Shown piece after piece: positions 38,946-48,805 of a stretch of 64,000 nucleotides of DNA. The stretch is from Sphingobacteriales bacterium (GTDB lineage Bacteria > Bacteroidota > Bacteroidia > Chitinophagales > Chitinophagaceae): assembly GCA_900299255.1 (NCBI GenBank), contig OMJB01000038.1, positions 1 to 64,000 of the forward strand, written 5' to 3'. Both the position numbers and the translations under genes were made by a program. The notes under the pieces are model-generated. The model saw nothing but the letters and a program-made list of their open reading frames with translations. It was not told where the DNA came from and did not search any database. Positions within the stretch are counted from its first letter, which is position 1. Every line of letters starts with the position of its first letter.

Positions 38946-39890
38946 ATGAATGAGGCTTTTGTAATTTTTTTAGTCATTTTAGTCATTTTGATGTTCAGTT
39001 TCGTAACAGTGCAGCAAGGAACTGTTGCAGTAATAACTGTATTCGGAAAATTCAAGCGCATTATGCGGCCCGGGCTGAATATGCGTGTTCCGTTTATTGA
39101 GCATATTTTCAAAAGGATATCTTATCAGAACCGTTCAATGGACCTTAAATTTCAGGCGATAACGCTTGATCAGGCCAATGTTTATTTTACTGCTATGCTG
39201 CTGTATTCGGTAGTAAACCAGGACAGCCAGACCATAGAAAATGTGGCATTTAAGTTTATGGACGACAGGAACTTTATGCAGGCGCTGATCAGGTCGGTAG
39301 AGGGTGCTGTTAGGGCATTTGTGGCTACCAAGAAGCAGTCTGAGATATTGCAGCTGCGCACGGAAATTATACTGCATGTAAAGGAGCAACTGGATATTCA
39401 GCTGGAAGGCTGGGGGTATCACCTGCTTGACTTGCAGATCAACGATATTACGTTTGACGAGGTGATTATCAAGTCTATGGCGCAAGTGGTTGCATCCAAC
39501 AACCTAAAGGCTGCTGCAGAAAACGAAGGTCAAGCATTACTGATCACCAAAACCAAGGCTGCTGAAGCTGAAGGTAATGCAATAAAAATATCTGCTGAAG
39601 CAGAAAGGCAGGCTGCACAGATGCGTGGTCAGGGTGTGGCATTGTTCCGTGAGGAGGTGGCCCGGGGTATGGCTACTGCGGCCAAAGAAATGGAAACAGC
39701 CAATCTGGATGCATCGTATATATTATTCTCCATGTGGACAGACGCTATCAAACACTTTGCTGAGAACGGTAAGGGCAATACGATCTTCCTGGATGGCTCA
39801 GCCAACAACTATCAGAGAACTATGCAACAGCTGATGTCTACGCTGCAGGGATTTGATCAGGGGGGCGAGTTTGGGCAAAATAAGAAATAA
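38946..39890 (+). CDS. SPFH/Band 7 domain protein
   Basis: 'SFVTVQQGTVAVITVFGKFKRIMRPGLNMRVPFIEHIFKRISYQNRSMDLKFQAITLDQANVYFTAMLLYSVV...AEAEGNAIKISAEAERQAAQMRGQG'. Confidence 0.92.
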   Translation: MNEAFVIFLVILVILMFSFVTVQQGTVAVITVFGKFKRIMRPGLNMRVPFIEHIFKRISYQNRSMDLKFQAITLDQANVYFTAMLLYSVVNQDSQTIENVAFKFMDDRNFMQALIRSVEGAVRAFVATKKQSEILQLRTEIILHVKEQLDIQLEGWGYHLLDLQINDITFDEVIIKSMAQVVASNNLKAAAENEGQALLITKTKAAEAEGNAIKISAEAERQAAQMRGQGVALFREEVARGMATAAKEMETANLDASYILFSMWTDAIKHFAENGKGNTIFLDGSANNYQRTMQQLMSTLQGFDQGGEFGQNKK

Positions 39891-39995
39891 CTTTTAAAAT
39901 AAAAATCCCAAGATTTTAATACCAGTGGTTACTTTTGAAATTCAATTGATTTTTCAGGGTTGGCCTATATTTTTTGTGGTTCTAAATAATTATTC

Positions 39996-41261
39996 ATGAT
40001 TGACGTTTTGCTGGGTTTGCAGTGGGGGGATGAAGGAAAGGGAAAAATAGTAGACTATCTTGCCAAAGAATACGATATCATCGCCAGGTTTCAGGGTGGC
40101 CCTAATGCGGGACATACGCTTTATGTGAACGGCGAAAAAGTTGTGCTGCATACAATTCCTTCCGGTGTTTTTCAGAGCAACTGCCTGAACCTTATTGGCA
40201 ACGGAGTGGTGATAGACCCTGTGACGCTGCAGAACGAAATCAGGAAAATTCAACCGTTATGCCCCGATCTCATGGCACGCCTTTATGTGTCGTCGAGGGC
40301 GCATCTTATATTGCCTACACACAGGGCTCTTGATGCCGCCTCTGAAGCAGCGAAGGGGGCTGATAAGATAGGCTCTACTCTGAAAGGTATAGGTCCGGCG
40401 TATATGGATAAAACCGGAAGAAACGGATTGAGGGTAGGGGACATCATCAGTAAGAATTTTGAGGAGAAATACAATAAACTGGTAAACAAGCATAAAGAGC
40501 TGCTGCGCCAGTATGAGCATGCTGTTGAATGGGAACAGTGGGAACAACCTTTCTTTGAAGCGGTTGAATTCATGAAGTCATTCCAGATTATTAATGCTGA
40601 ATACTGGCTGGATAACCATCTGAAAGCCGGAAAGAAAGTGCTGGCGGAGGGCGCGCAGGGCAGTATGCTGGATATTGATTTTGGTACTTATCCTTTTGTT
40701 ACATCGTCCAATACGATTGCTGCCGGTGTGTGCAATGGCCTTGGTGTAGCGCCCGGCAGGATAGGCGAGGTATATGGTATTACAAAAGCCTATTGTACCC
40801 GTGTAGGCGGGGGGCCATTCCCTACTGAGTTGACGGACGAAACAGGAGAAGCATTGAGGAAGGCGGGCAGCGAATTTGGTGCCACCACAGGCAGGCCACG
40901 CAGGTGCGGCTGGATAGACCTTGTGGCACTGCGGTATGCTGTTATGCTCAGCGGAGTGACCAAACTGATTATTACCAAGACAGATGTACTGGATAGTTTT
41001 AGCCCGCTAAAGGTGGCAACCGGTTATATAATTGATGGTGCCGCAACTAAGGAATTTCCATTTGATGTGTGCGGCCTCGAGATAGAACCGGTATATGAAA
41101 CATTTGCCGGATGGAGCAAACCTATAAGCACCTGTAAAGATGCATCGGATCTGCCGAAGGAATTTACAGAATATTGTGCTTTTGTAGAAAATTATTTGGA
41201 AACAAAGATAGCCTACGTTTCCAATGGTACCGGACGCGATCAGCTGCTGGTTTTTTCATAA
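39996..41261 (+). CDS. purA: Adenylosuccinate synthetase
   Basis: 'MIDVLLGLQWGDEGKGKIVDYLAKEYDIIARFQGGPNAGHTLYVNGEK', 'EGAQGSMLDIDFGTYPFVTSSNT'. Confidence 0.98.
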   Translation: MIDVLLGLQWGDEGKGKIVDYLAKEYDIIARFQGGPNAGHTLYVNGEKVVLHTIPSGVFQSNCLNLIGNGVVIDPVTLQNEIRKIQPLCPDLMARLYVSSRAHLILPTHRALDAASEAAKGADKIGSTLKGIGPAYMDKTGRNGLRVGDIISKNFEEKYNKLVNKHKELLRQYEHAVEWEQWEQPFFEAVEFMKSFQIINAEYWLDNHLKAGKKVLAEGAQGSMLDIDFGTYPFVTSSNTIAAGVCNGLGVAPGRIGEVYGITKAYCTRVGGGPFPTELTDETGEALRKAGSEFGATTGRPRRCGWIDLVALRYAVMLSGVTKLIITKTDVLDSFSPLKVATGYIIDGAATKEFPFDVCGLEIEPVYETFAGWSKPISTCKDASDLPKEFTEYCAFVENYLETKIAYVSNGTGRDQLLVFS

Positions 41262-41340
41262 AAAAATTATTTTTTTAACTAAAAAAAATTTGGCAATTTC
41301 ACCAAACTATTAAAATTTTACGGAATCAAGTAATAGTGTT

Positions 41341-41865
41341 ATGAAAGCAAATCCCGACAAAAAAGCAACGAGCAAAAAAGCGACCAGTTCAGCCGTACCC
41401 TCAGCCTCTAAAAAAGCGGCTTCCAATAAAAGCAAGGCTGACCTAGACGATGATGATGACGATGAAGACGACGCGCCGGCAGCTGCAAAAAAATCAGCGC
41501 CAAAGAAAGCTGTTTCAAAGAAGAAAGCGGATGACGACGATGATGACGATGATTATGATGCTCCGAAAAAGAAGAGCGCCAATAAGAAGTCTGCGGGTAA
41601 GAAAAGCAAAAGTGATGATGACGACGACGATGATGATATAGATGACGACGACGATATGGATGATGATTATGGTTTGGATGATGAAGACGATTACGATATA
41701 GAAAAAGAGTTTGAAGAGTTTGATCTTCCGAAGTCAAAAAGCAAAGCGCCTAAAAAGAAATCATCAAAGGGTGATGATTTTGATGTGGATGATGATTTCA
41801 AAGACCTTGGGTTTTTCTCTGAAGGATCGGGCAGTGGATTTGATGACGACGATGATGATTTTTAG
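41341..41865 (+). CDS. Low-complexity Lys/Asp block polyampholyte protein
   Basis: Clean 174-codon ORF between purA and the pabB-like gene; alternating 'KKSAPKKAVSKKK' and 'DDDDDDDDYD' blocks; ends FFSEGSGSGFDDDDDDF. Confidence 0.75.
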   Translation: MKANPDKKATSKKATSSAVPSASKKAASNKSKADLDDDDDDEDDAPAAAKKSAPKKAVSKKKADDDDDDDDYDAPKKKSANKKSAGKKSKSDDDDDDDDIDDDDDMDDDYGLDDEDDYDIEKEFEEFDLPKSKSKAPKKKSSKGDDFDVDDDFKDLGFFSEGSGSGFDDDDDDF

Positions 41866-41969
41866 CGGCCCGGCAGAGGGTGTAATCTTTTAAAAAATTA
41901 TAGCCTTTGTACCGCAGTAAAAAAAATCACCCGCTCAGTAAAGAACAAGCGAAAGATATAAAGCAAAGG

Positions 41970-43214
41970 ATGTTGAATTGGGCAAGCCAGTTCGACATCC
42001 TTGTTTTTTTGGATAGCAATAGTTATACGTCGGCACCCGGTAAGTACGAGTGCATACTTGCTGCTGGCAAAGCCCATACAAATTACACTGAAGACGGCGG
42101 TGAAGGGTACGATAAGCTGCAGCATTTACAGCGGCAGCACGACCAGCAAAAAGACTGGATGTTTGGGCATATTGGTTATGACTTCAAGAATGAACTGGAG
42201 CCTAAACTATTTTCACGCCATGAAGTTAATACCGGCTTCAGCCCGTTTGAGTTTTTTGTACCAGAAACAGTTGTTTATATAGGCCGTGAGCAGCCCATGC
42301 TTACTATAGAGACGTATGGAAACGCTGATAGTATCCTGGACGAGATAAAAGCAGCTGTTGCTCTGCCGGTGGCTCAGGCGATCCCGAGGTTGCAGTTTGA
42401 GAGCCGGATGGGAAAGAGTGAGTACCTTGAAAATATTGAGCGGCTCAGGCAGCATATTGCACAAGGCGACTGTTATGAAATCAATTATTGCAAAGAAGGC
42501 TTCTGCAAGTCGGTATCAATAGATCCGTTGCAGGTGTTCAGGGCGCTGAATGAATTGTCGCCGGCACCGTTTGCGGCGTATTATAGAAACGGCAACCGGT
42601 ATATGATGTGTGCCAGCCCAGAGCGATATCTGCGTAAAACGGGCAGCCAGCTGCTATCACAGCCAATCAAGGGTACTGCAGGCAGGGGCGCAGACAAAGC
42701 AGCAGATGATGTGAAAAAGGCGGAATTGCGCAACAGTATCAAGGAACAGGCAGAAAATGTAATGATCACAGACCTCACCAGAAACGACCTTTCAAGGGTT
42801 TGTGAAACAGGCAGTATCAGGGTAGATGAACTGTATGGGATTTATACATTTCCGCATGTGCACCAGATGATATCAACTGTGAGCGGAACCAAGAGGGGGA
42901 ACGTACCCTTCACAGATGCTATCCGTTATTCCTTCCCTATGGGCAGCATGACGGGTGCACCGAAATTCAAAGTGATGGAACTTATAGGCCGTTATGAATA
43001 TTCAAGAAGGGAATTGTTTTCAGGTACAATAGGGTACATAGAACCGGGAGGGGATTTTGATTTTAATGTAATTATCCGGTCATTGTTTTATGATGAGTCT
43101 GCCGGCTACCTGAGCTATCAGACGGGTGGTGCAATCACATACGATAGTAATCCAGAGCAGGAATGGGAGGAGCTTAGGCTTAAAGCCTGGGCGATAGAGC
43201 GTATATTCAGCTAG
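41970..43214 (+). CDS. pabB: Anthranilate/para-aminobenzoate synthase component I family (PabB-like)
   Basis: 'GKSEYLENIERLRQHIAQGDCYEINYCKEG', 'SPERYLRKTGSQLLSQPIKGTAGRG', 'MITDLTRNDLSRVCETGSI', 'FPMGSMTGAPKFKVMELI'. The upstream TTG start (41907) overlaps a promoter-like TTTG; ATG 41970 preferred. Confidence 0.88.
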   Translation: MLNWASQFDILVFLDSNSYTSAPGKYECILAAGKAHTNYTEDGGEGYDKLQHLQRQHDQQKDWMFGHIGYDFKNELEPKLFSRHEVNTGFSPFEFFVPETVVYIGREQPMLTIETYGNADSILDEIKAAVALPVAQAIPRLQFESRMGKSEYLENIERLRQHIAQGDCYEINYCKEGFCKSVSIDPLQVFRALNELSPAPFAAYYRNGNRYMMCASPERYLRKTGSQLLSQPIKGTAGRGADKAADDVKKAELRNSIKEQAENVMITDLTRNDLSRVCETGSIRVDELYGIYTFPHVHQMISTVSGTKRGNVPFTDAIRYSFPMGSMTGAPKFKVMELIGRYEYSRRELFSGTIGYIEPGGDFDFNVIIRSLFYDESAGYLSYQTGGAITYDSNPEQEWEELRLKAWAIERIFS

Positions 43215-43224
43215 GTATCGTAGT

Positions 43225-44961
43225 TTATTTCGTGCCCGGCACACGAACGTAAATTTCATTACCGTAGTCTTTCTGAAACAGTGTGAAGCTATTTTCAGAC
43301 CCGGCGGGCAGGTTTTCATCCTGCTGTTTTACATAGTAATCTTCGTTTCCGTTAAAGCACTTGCTTGTTTTATAGCCATTTTTCTTACAGATATATAGCG
43401 ATAGGAAGTCCGCGTCGGAAAATGCGACAGTGCTGCCGGCGGGGATTTTACTCAGCCTTATTTCGTGGTAACTATAGGCCTCATTTACATTGAATTCGTA
43501 GAGTGTGTCTTTGAGCATATCACTGTTTGTAGTGAAAAAGTGGTAACCCATAAGCGCAATTATTAGGGGAAAACCGGCCAGCCGAAGTAAGTTTATTTTT
43601 CCCAGATTACTGAGAGACATTGCAATGCTGTATACTGCAATAAATAAGCCTGCCAGTGTAATGCTGTAATGCCCAATGAGGTTTCGTTCGAAAGGTAGTC
43701 TTTTCATTGCGGTAGTAACCAAAAAAAAGGAGGCCCACATACACAGGTAAAAAAGTGCGAAAAGCATGTAAGTTTTATTCTTGCCGTTAAATAGCATAAC
43801 AAGCGGAAGAACCATGAGTAAATAGCACGGATTGAAGCCACCCAATGATATATTGGAAAAGATATGGGAGCAGTATTTTTCGGTATCAGGCAGTACGGCT
43901 GACCAAAACATCTGAGCTGATGCCGACTTAGACATAGGGGCAACATAACTGTTGCTGGTTATTGTTTTTATGCCCGAAAAACAAAGGGTGGGTAAGTAGC
44001 ACAGGTATGCCAGGGAAAAGGTGAAGAACTGGTTTTTCCAGAAAATCAGGTTTCTGATACCGGAAGTAATCTGGTATAATGCATAAAAAATGAGCTGTGC
44101 AGCATGTATATACAGAAACGAAGGCAGGCAAAAATAGCCCGCCACACAACAAAGAACATTGATATGCAGCCGTTGTTTCTGCAGCGTGCTGATGTATGCA
44201 AACAACGATATAACCATCCCCCATTCAGCCAGGAGGTATAGCTCATAACCTCTTGCCTGAAAACTGAAACCCCAGACAAAGAATTGCAAAGCCAGGCCCA
44301 GGCAGAGTAAAAGGGTGAGCCACCTGTTTCTGATCAATGCATAAAAGCCAATAAACAGCAGTGCCATCAGTTTGCAACAGGCGAGCAATGAAATGATGCG
44401 CCCTGTAGCAACTTTGTCGTCGGTAAAGTGAAAAAGCACATTGTTGATCAGATTGAAAAGCACGTGATTGTTTGGTTGCATGTAATATGACATAGCCTGG
44501 AAAGGGTGGCTGCCAGCAATATGCTGCGCTGAAAATACTTCATCGAAAGCAGGCTTGGCCAGGTTGTTGCCCCATACCCACAGGGCTATGACGGCAAAGA
44601 GTAGTGCCGCAACAGAAATTATGTCAGCCAGGTGAAAATTGATGGTAAGCTTTGTTGGCTGTTTTTTTTGCCTGTATGCTTTGATGCAAAAATCAATGCC
44701 ACAGATGGCGAGGAGTGCCGCCACTGCGCAGTAGTAATTGCCAGCTGATTTAACAGCAGGGGTAAAGAAATCAGTGCTCCAGGTTGTTTTGTGATAAAAA
44801 CAGCTGTTCAGGCTGTAGTACCATTTAACAAGCCCTTCGTGACGAGACAAGATAAAACCGACGCAGCAAAGTGCGAGGATGGCCAGCATGGCCATTGATC
44901 CTGCGTAAAACAGTTTGCGCGCGGCCAGCTGCCATTTGGAAGGGATTGTAACCGGGTACAT
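43225..44961 (-). CDS. Polytopic membrane protein, possibly a GT-C/GT39-type glycosyltransferase
   Basis: 578 aa with many TM helices; 'PFQAMSYYMQPNNHVLFNLINNVLFHFTDDKVATGRIISLLACCKL' resembles GT-C periplasmic loop regions. Confidence 0.6.
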   Translation of the reverse strand: MYPVTIPSKWQLAARKLFYAGSMAMLAILALCCVGFILSRHEGLVKWYYSLNSCFYHKTTWSTDFFTPAVKSAGNYYCAVAALLAICGIDFCIKAYRQKKQPTKLTINFHLADIISVAALLFAVIALWVWGNNLAKPAFDEVFSAQHIAGSHPFQAMSYYMQPNNHVLFNLINNVLFHFTDDKVATGRIISLLACCKLMALLFIGFYALIRNRWLTLLLCLGLALQFFVWGFSFQARGYELYLLAEWGMVISLFAYISTLQKQRLHINVLCCVAGYFCLPSFLYIHAAQLIFYALYQITSGIRNLIFWKNQFFTFSLAYLCYLPTLCFSGIKTITSNSYVAPMSKSASAQMFWSAVLPDTEKYCSHIFSNISLGGFNPCYLLMVLPLVMLFNGKNKTYMLFALFYLCMWASFFLVTTAMKRLPFERNLIGHYSITLAGLFIAVYSIAMSLSNLGKINLLRLAGFPLIIALMGYHFFTTNSDMLKDTLYEFNVNEAYSYHEIRLSKIPAGSTVAFSDADFLSLYICKKNGYKTSKCFNGNEDYYVKQQDENLPAGSENSFTLFQKDYGNEIYVRVPGTK

Positions 44962-45096
44962 AGCTGATAAAGATAGCTATTTAGTTTTGTTTCGGGCATA
45001 TGGGTACTACGTAACCGAATTATGGCTCTGAATTGCGAAGTATTCAATACTGAAATGTAGATGTTGCGTATTTTTGCGCTTTAGCGGATTCGGAAA

Positions 45097-45741
45097 ATGA
45101 TAAATACTGTACTGTTTGATATGGATGGGCTGCTCCTGGATACGGAGCCGCTATGGGGCGAGAGTATGCTACGTGTTGCCAAAAAGCATAAAATTCCGAT
45201 AACCAGGGAGCGGTTTAAAGAAACCACAGGCCTACGGATATATGAAGTGACTGACCATTGGGCTGTTCATTATCCTTGGGAAGGGAAAACGTCAAAGCAG
45301 GTGGCTGATGAAATACTGGACGATATTATCGCTTCATCGAAAAGTGACGGGCGGGTACTGGATGGTGTTATGAAAACACTACAGTTGCTACGAAAGTATC
45401 ATTATAAAATAGGACTGGCTTCTTCGTCGCCCGGGCATATGATTGATGCCCTGGTGGACCATTTTGGCATACGGAAATATTTTGACTGTATTACTTCTGC
45501 CGATGCTGTAGAGCTTGGAAAACCTCACCCGGCAGTATTTATACATTGTGCCAATGAACTGGGTTCCAGGCCTGCACAGTGCCTTGTGTTTGAAGATTCA
45601 GTGAATGGAATGATAGCCGGTAAAGCCGCCAGAATGAAAGTAATTGTAGTGCCGGATGAACTGCATTTTGACGATCCTCGTTTTTCACTGGCAGATGGTA
45701 AATTGAAAAGCCTGGAGGATTTTGAACTGAGTATGATATAG
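45097..45741 (+). CDS. HAD superfamily phosphatase, HxpB/YniC-like
   Basis: 'INTVLFDMDGLLLDTEPLWGESM', 'LASSSPGHMIDALVDHFGIRKYFD', 'GKPHPAVFIHCA..CLVFEDSVNGMIAGKAA'. Confidence 0.92.
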   Translation: MINTVLFDMDGLLLDTEPLWGESMLRVAKKHKIPITRERFKETTGLRIYEVTDHWAVHYPWEGKTSKQVADEILDDIIASSKSDGRVLDGVMKTLQLLRKYHYKIGLASSSPGHMIDALVDHFGIRKYFDCITSADAVELGKPHPAVFIHCANELGSRPAQCLVFEDSVNGMIAGKAARMKVIVVPDELHFDDPRFSLADGKLKSLEDFELSMI

Positions 45742-45803
45742 GGGGGAGTTTGGGGATTTGGAATTTGGGATTGGAATTTGGATTTGGAAATTGGAGGGAT
45801 TGA
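45741..45803. repeat. G/T-rich degenerate repeat (GGAATTTGG-like) between convergent genes
   Basis: 'ggggggagtttggggatttggaatttgggattggaatttggatttggaaattggaggg'. Confidence 0.7.
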
Positions 45804-45808
45804 GAGGC

Positions 45809-46495
45809 TTACAGTCCTAATAATTTTTTTAGTTCGGCAGCGCCTTCTGTGGCAGGCATTTCGATGGGGATTACGTTTTTGTATCTGCTTACAGGGGGTA
45901 TCTTTTTATCGATCACATATTTAGCAACGGTTGCTTTTACATAGTCAACCAGGCCTGCGGCAGGGTAGACTGCCAGCGATGTGCCAATGAGAACGAAAAT
46001 ATCGGCTTCATACAGCAATGGTATTGCCGCATCAATCATTGGTACAGGTTCTTCAAACCAAACTATGTTTGGACGCAACTGCCCGCCATCTTCAGCTTTC
46101 TGGCCCAGTAGCATGTCCTCATGAATGGGGTATGTTTTAAAAGCACTGCGTTCGCTACGCATTTTTAAAATTTCGCCGTGCAGGTGCATAACATTGGTTG
46201 AGCCAGCCCGCTCATGAAGGTCGTCTATATTCTGGGTTATTATCTGAACCTCGAAGTGCTGTTCCAGCTCAGCAAGTACCTTATGTGCTGCATTTGGCTT
46301 TGCTGCAATGATATCGCGCCTGCGCATATTGTAGAAATCGAGTACCAACTGCGGGTTTTTACCCCATGCGCGCGGTGTTGCAACCTCTTCAACGTTATAC
46401 CCTTCCCAAAGGCCATCGCTATCCCTGAACGTGCGTAACCCGCTTTCGGCACTGATGCCAGCACCTGTGAGTACCACAAGTTTCTGCTTAGCCAT
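45809..46495 (-). CDS. cobB: NAD-dependent protein deacylase (Sir2 family)
   Basis: 'KLVVLTGAGISAESGLRTFRDSDGLWEGYNVEEVATPRAW', 'QIITQNIDDLHERAGS', 'LHGEI', 'RPNIVWFEEPVP', 'GTSLAVYPAAGLVDY'. Confidence 0.95.
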   Translation of the reverse strand: MAKQKLVVLTGAGISAESGLRTFRDSDGLWEGYNVEEVATPRAWGKNPQLVLDFYNMRRRDIIAAKPNAAHKVLAELEQHFEVQIITQNIDDLHERAGSTNVMHLHGEILKMRSERSAFKTYPIHEDMLLGQKAEDGGQLRPNIVWFEEPVPMIDAAIPLLYEADIFVLIGTSLAVYPAAGLVDYVKATVAKYVIDKKIPPVSRYKNVIPIEMPATEGAAELKKLLGL

Positions 46496-46573
46496 GGTGT
46501 AAAATAATATTGCTGAACGAAAGAGGCTAAAGTAAGATTAGCCTTAAATAACAGTTTCTATCATTTTGTTGTT

Positions 46574-47536
46574 CTACATAGCTGCCACAACCCGGTTTTT
46601 CAGGTTTGCCAGCATATCAGCCGTCATCTTATCCAGATCAAATTCATTCTTCCATCCCCAGTCATTTCGTGCATCGGTGTCGTCTATGCTCCTGGGCCAG
46701 CCGTCTGCTATAGCCTGACGGAAATCGGGGTTGTAGTCGATAGTGAAATCAGGAATATGCTTCTGTATAGAAGCAGCTATTTCTTTGGGGGAGAAACTCA
46801 TAGCACCGAGGTTATATGCCATTCGGGTTTTGATCTTTTCTGCCGGAGCCTCCATCAGTTCTATTGTACCGCGTATAGCATCATCCATGTACATCATGGG
46901 CAGGTACGTGTCCTCTTTCAGGAAGCAGGTGTATTGCTGATTTTTCAGTGCCTCATGGTATATTTCCACTGCATAGTCGGTAGTGCCGCCACCTGGTTCA
47001 GATTTCCAGCTGATGAGGCCGGGGTATCTTAGGCTACGCACATCAAGCCCCCATCTCTGCTGGTAATACTGGCACCAAAGTTCGCCAGCGTATTTGCTCA
47101 CTCCGTATACAGTACGTGGTTCAATAATGGTCTTCTGTGGCGTGTTTTCGTTAGGGGTGGTTGGGCCAAAAACGGCTATAGAACTGGGCCAGTAAATTTT
47201 TGTCAGTTTCTCCTGCACGCCCAGGTCAAGCGTATGTAGCAAGCTCTGCATATTTATTTCCCATGCCTTGTGCGGGGCTTTTTCTCCGGTTGCCGACAAA
47301 AGAGCAGCCAGCAGGTATATCTGTGTTATGCCTTCTTTTTTTACCAGGTCAAAGGTTCCTTTCGAATCCATGACGTTGAGCATCTCGTATGGGCCGCTGT
47401 CTTTGAGCAGTGGGTGAGCCTCTTTGATATCTGTTGCCACAACATTATCGGCACCATAAAGTTTGCGTAAAGCAAGCGCAAGTTCTACACCAATCTGGCC
47501 ACCGGCTCCTATTATCAGAATTTTCTCCTTTTTCAT
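46574..47536 (-). CDS. NAD-dependent epimerase/dehydratase, SDR-type L-threonine 3-dehydrogenase-like
   Basis: 'ILIIGAGGQIGVELALALRKLYGADNVVATDI', 'IYWPSSIAVFGPTTPNENTPQKTIIEPRTVYGVSKYAGE', 'RSLRYPGLISWKSEPGGGTTDYAVEI'. Confidence 0.88.
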   Translation of the reverse strand: MKKEKILIIGAGGQIGVELALALRKLYGADNVVATDIKEAHPLLKDSGPYEMLNVMDSKGTFDLVKKEGITQIYLLAALLSATGEKAPHKAWEINMQSLLHTLDLGVQEKLTKIYWPSSIAVFGPTTPNENTPQKTIIEPRTVYGVSKYAGELWCQYYQQRWGLDVRSLRYPGLISWKSEPGGGTTDYAVEIYHEALKNQQYTCFLKEDTYLPMMYMDDAIRGTIELMEAPAEKIKTRMAYNLGAMSFSPKEIAASIQKHIPDFTIDYNPDFRQAIADGWPRSIDDTDARNDWGWKNEFDLDKMTADMLANLKNRVVAAM

Positions 47537-47602
47537 ATTCGACCTAGATCAAAAGTTACAACCAAAATAAAAAGTTAAGGGCAAATCAATTTATCGGCTT
47601 CT

Positions 47603-48715
47603 CTATTTCCGACTATTGCGAATCATTCCCATAAAATCATCGAAAAGATACCTGGAATCGTGCGGGCCGGGTGTAGCTTCGGGGTGATACTGTACTGAGA
47701 ATACCGGTTGGTTTTTCATTCGGATGCCTTCTATGGACCCGTCATTCAGATTGATATGGGTAATCTCTACTTCAGGGCATTTTTTTACCGATTCAGGATC
47801 CACGCCAAAACCATGATTTTGTGTAGTGATTTCAGATTTGCCAGTCAGCAGGTTCTTAACCGGATGATTCAGGCCTCTATGGCCGTGGTGCATTTTAAAC
47901 GTAGAGATATCATTTGCCCTGGCCAGTAGCTGATGCCCAAGGCAGATGCCAAATAACGGCTTGTTGGTAGCAAGAACATCTTTAACAGTTTTCACTGCAT
48001 ATCCCATAGATGCCGGGTCGCCGGGGCCGTTGGAAATAAAGTACCCGTGCGGGTCAAAAGCTTTAAGTTCTTCGATCTCGGTTTTTGCAGGGAATACTTT
48101 TACATATGCGCCGCGCTCAACCAGGCAATTCAGAATATTTTTCTTTACGCCGTAGTCCAGCACTGCAATCCGGCACTCCGCATCAGGATTACCTAAAGTG
48201 TATACTGATGCTGTGGAGACCTGAGACGACAGCTCCAGGCCATCCATAGATGGAACCTTTGCCAGTTCTGCTTTCAGGCTTTCCTCGTCGGTCAGTTCAG
48301 TAGAAATGATGCAGTTCATAGCCCCCTTGCTTCTCACATGCTGCACCAGTGCCCTTGTATCTACATCGTAAATTGAAACCAGATTATTTGCAATCAGATA
48401 TTCTTCCAGGCTCCCGTCTGCCACCATGCGTGAATAGCGCCTGGAGATATTCTTACAGATTAGGCCGGCTATTTTTACGGAACTACTTTCAACATCTGTG
48501 TTTTTTACTCCGTAGTTGCCAATGTATGCATTGTTCATTATCAGTACCTGCCCTGTGTAAGAAGGGTCAGTAAACACTTCCTGATAACCAGTCATTCCTG
48601 TATTGAAGCATATTTCGCCAGTTGCAGTTCCTTTAGCACCAAAAGAGAGGCCTTTGTAAGTTGTGCCATCGGCAAGCATGAGCCATGCGGGAGAATTTGA
48701 TTGCGTCTGAGTCAT
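47603..48715 (-). CDS. carA: Carbamoyl-phosphate synthase small subunit
   Basis: 'AWLMLADGTTYKGLSFGAKGTATGEICFNTGMTGYQEVFTDPSYTGQVLIM', 'FGICLGHQLLA', 'QNHGFGV', 'QYHPEATPGPHD'. Confidence 0.97.
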   Translation of the reverse strand: MTQTQSNSPAWLMLADGTTYKGLSFGAKGTATGEICFNTGMTGYQEVFTDPSYTGQVLIMNNAYIGNYGVKNTDVESSSVKIAGLICKNISRRYSRMVADGSLEEYLIANNLVSIYDVDTRALVQHVRSKGAMNCIISTELTDEESLKAELAKVPSMDGLELSSQVSTASVYTLGNPDAECRIAVLDYGVKKNILNCLVERGAYVKVFPAKTEIEELKAFDPHGYFISNGPGDPASMGYAVKTVKDVLATNKPLFGICLGHQLLARANDISTFKMHHGHRGLNHPVKNLLTGKSEITTQNHGFGVDPESVKKCPEVEITHINLNDGSIEGIRMKNQPVFSVQYHPEATPGPHDSRYLFDDFMGMIRNSRK

Positions 48716-48805
48716 TAAAAACAAATTGTGCAAATGTAAGTTTTATTACGGAATGGCTCAAGCCTGAAATAACTTATTAATTCCGCAAATGTGGATAACC
48801 CAGGA

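Noticed and set aside
41408-41737. His-rich 109-aa ORF antisense to the D/K-rich protein
   Set aside because: HHRHH text is the reverse complement of GAT/GAC runs; not evidence of a gene.
45741-45803. G/T-rich repeat as a regulatory switch
   Set aside because: It lies between convergent gene ends, so a promoter effect is unlikely.
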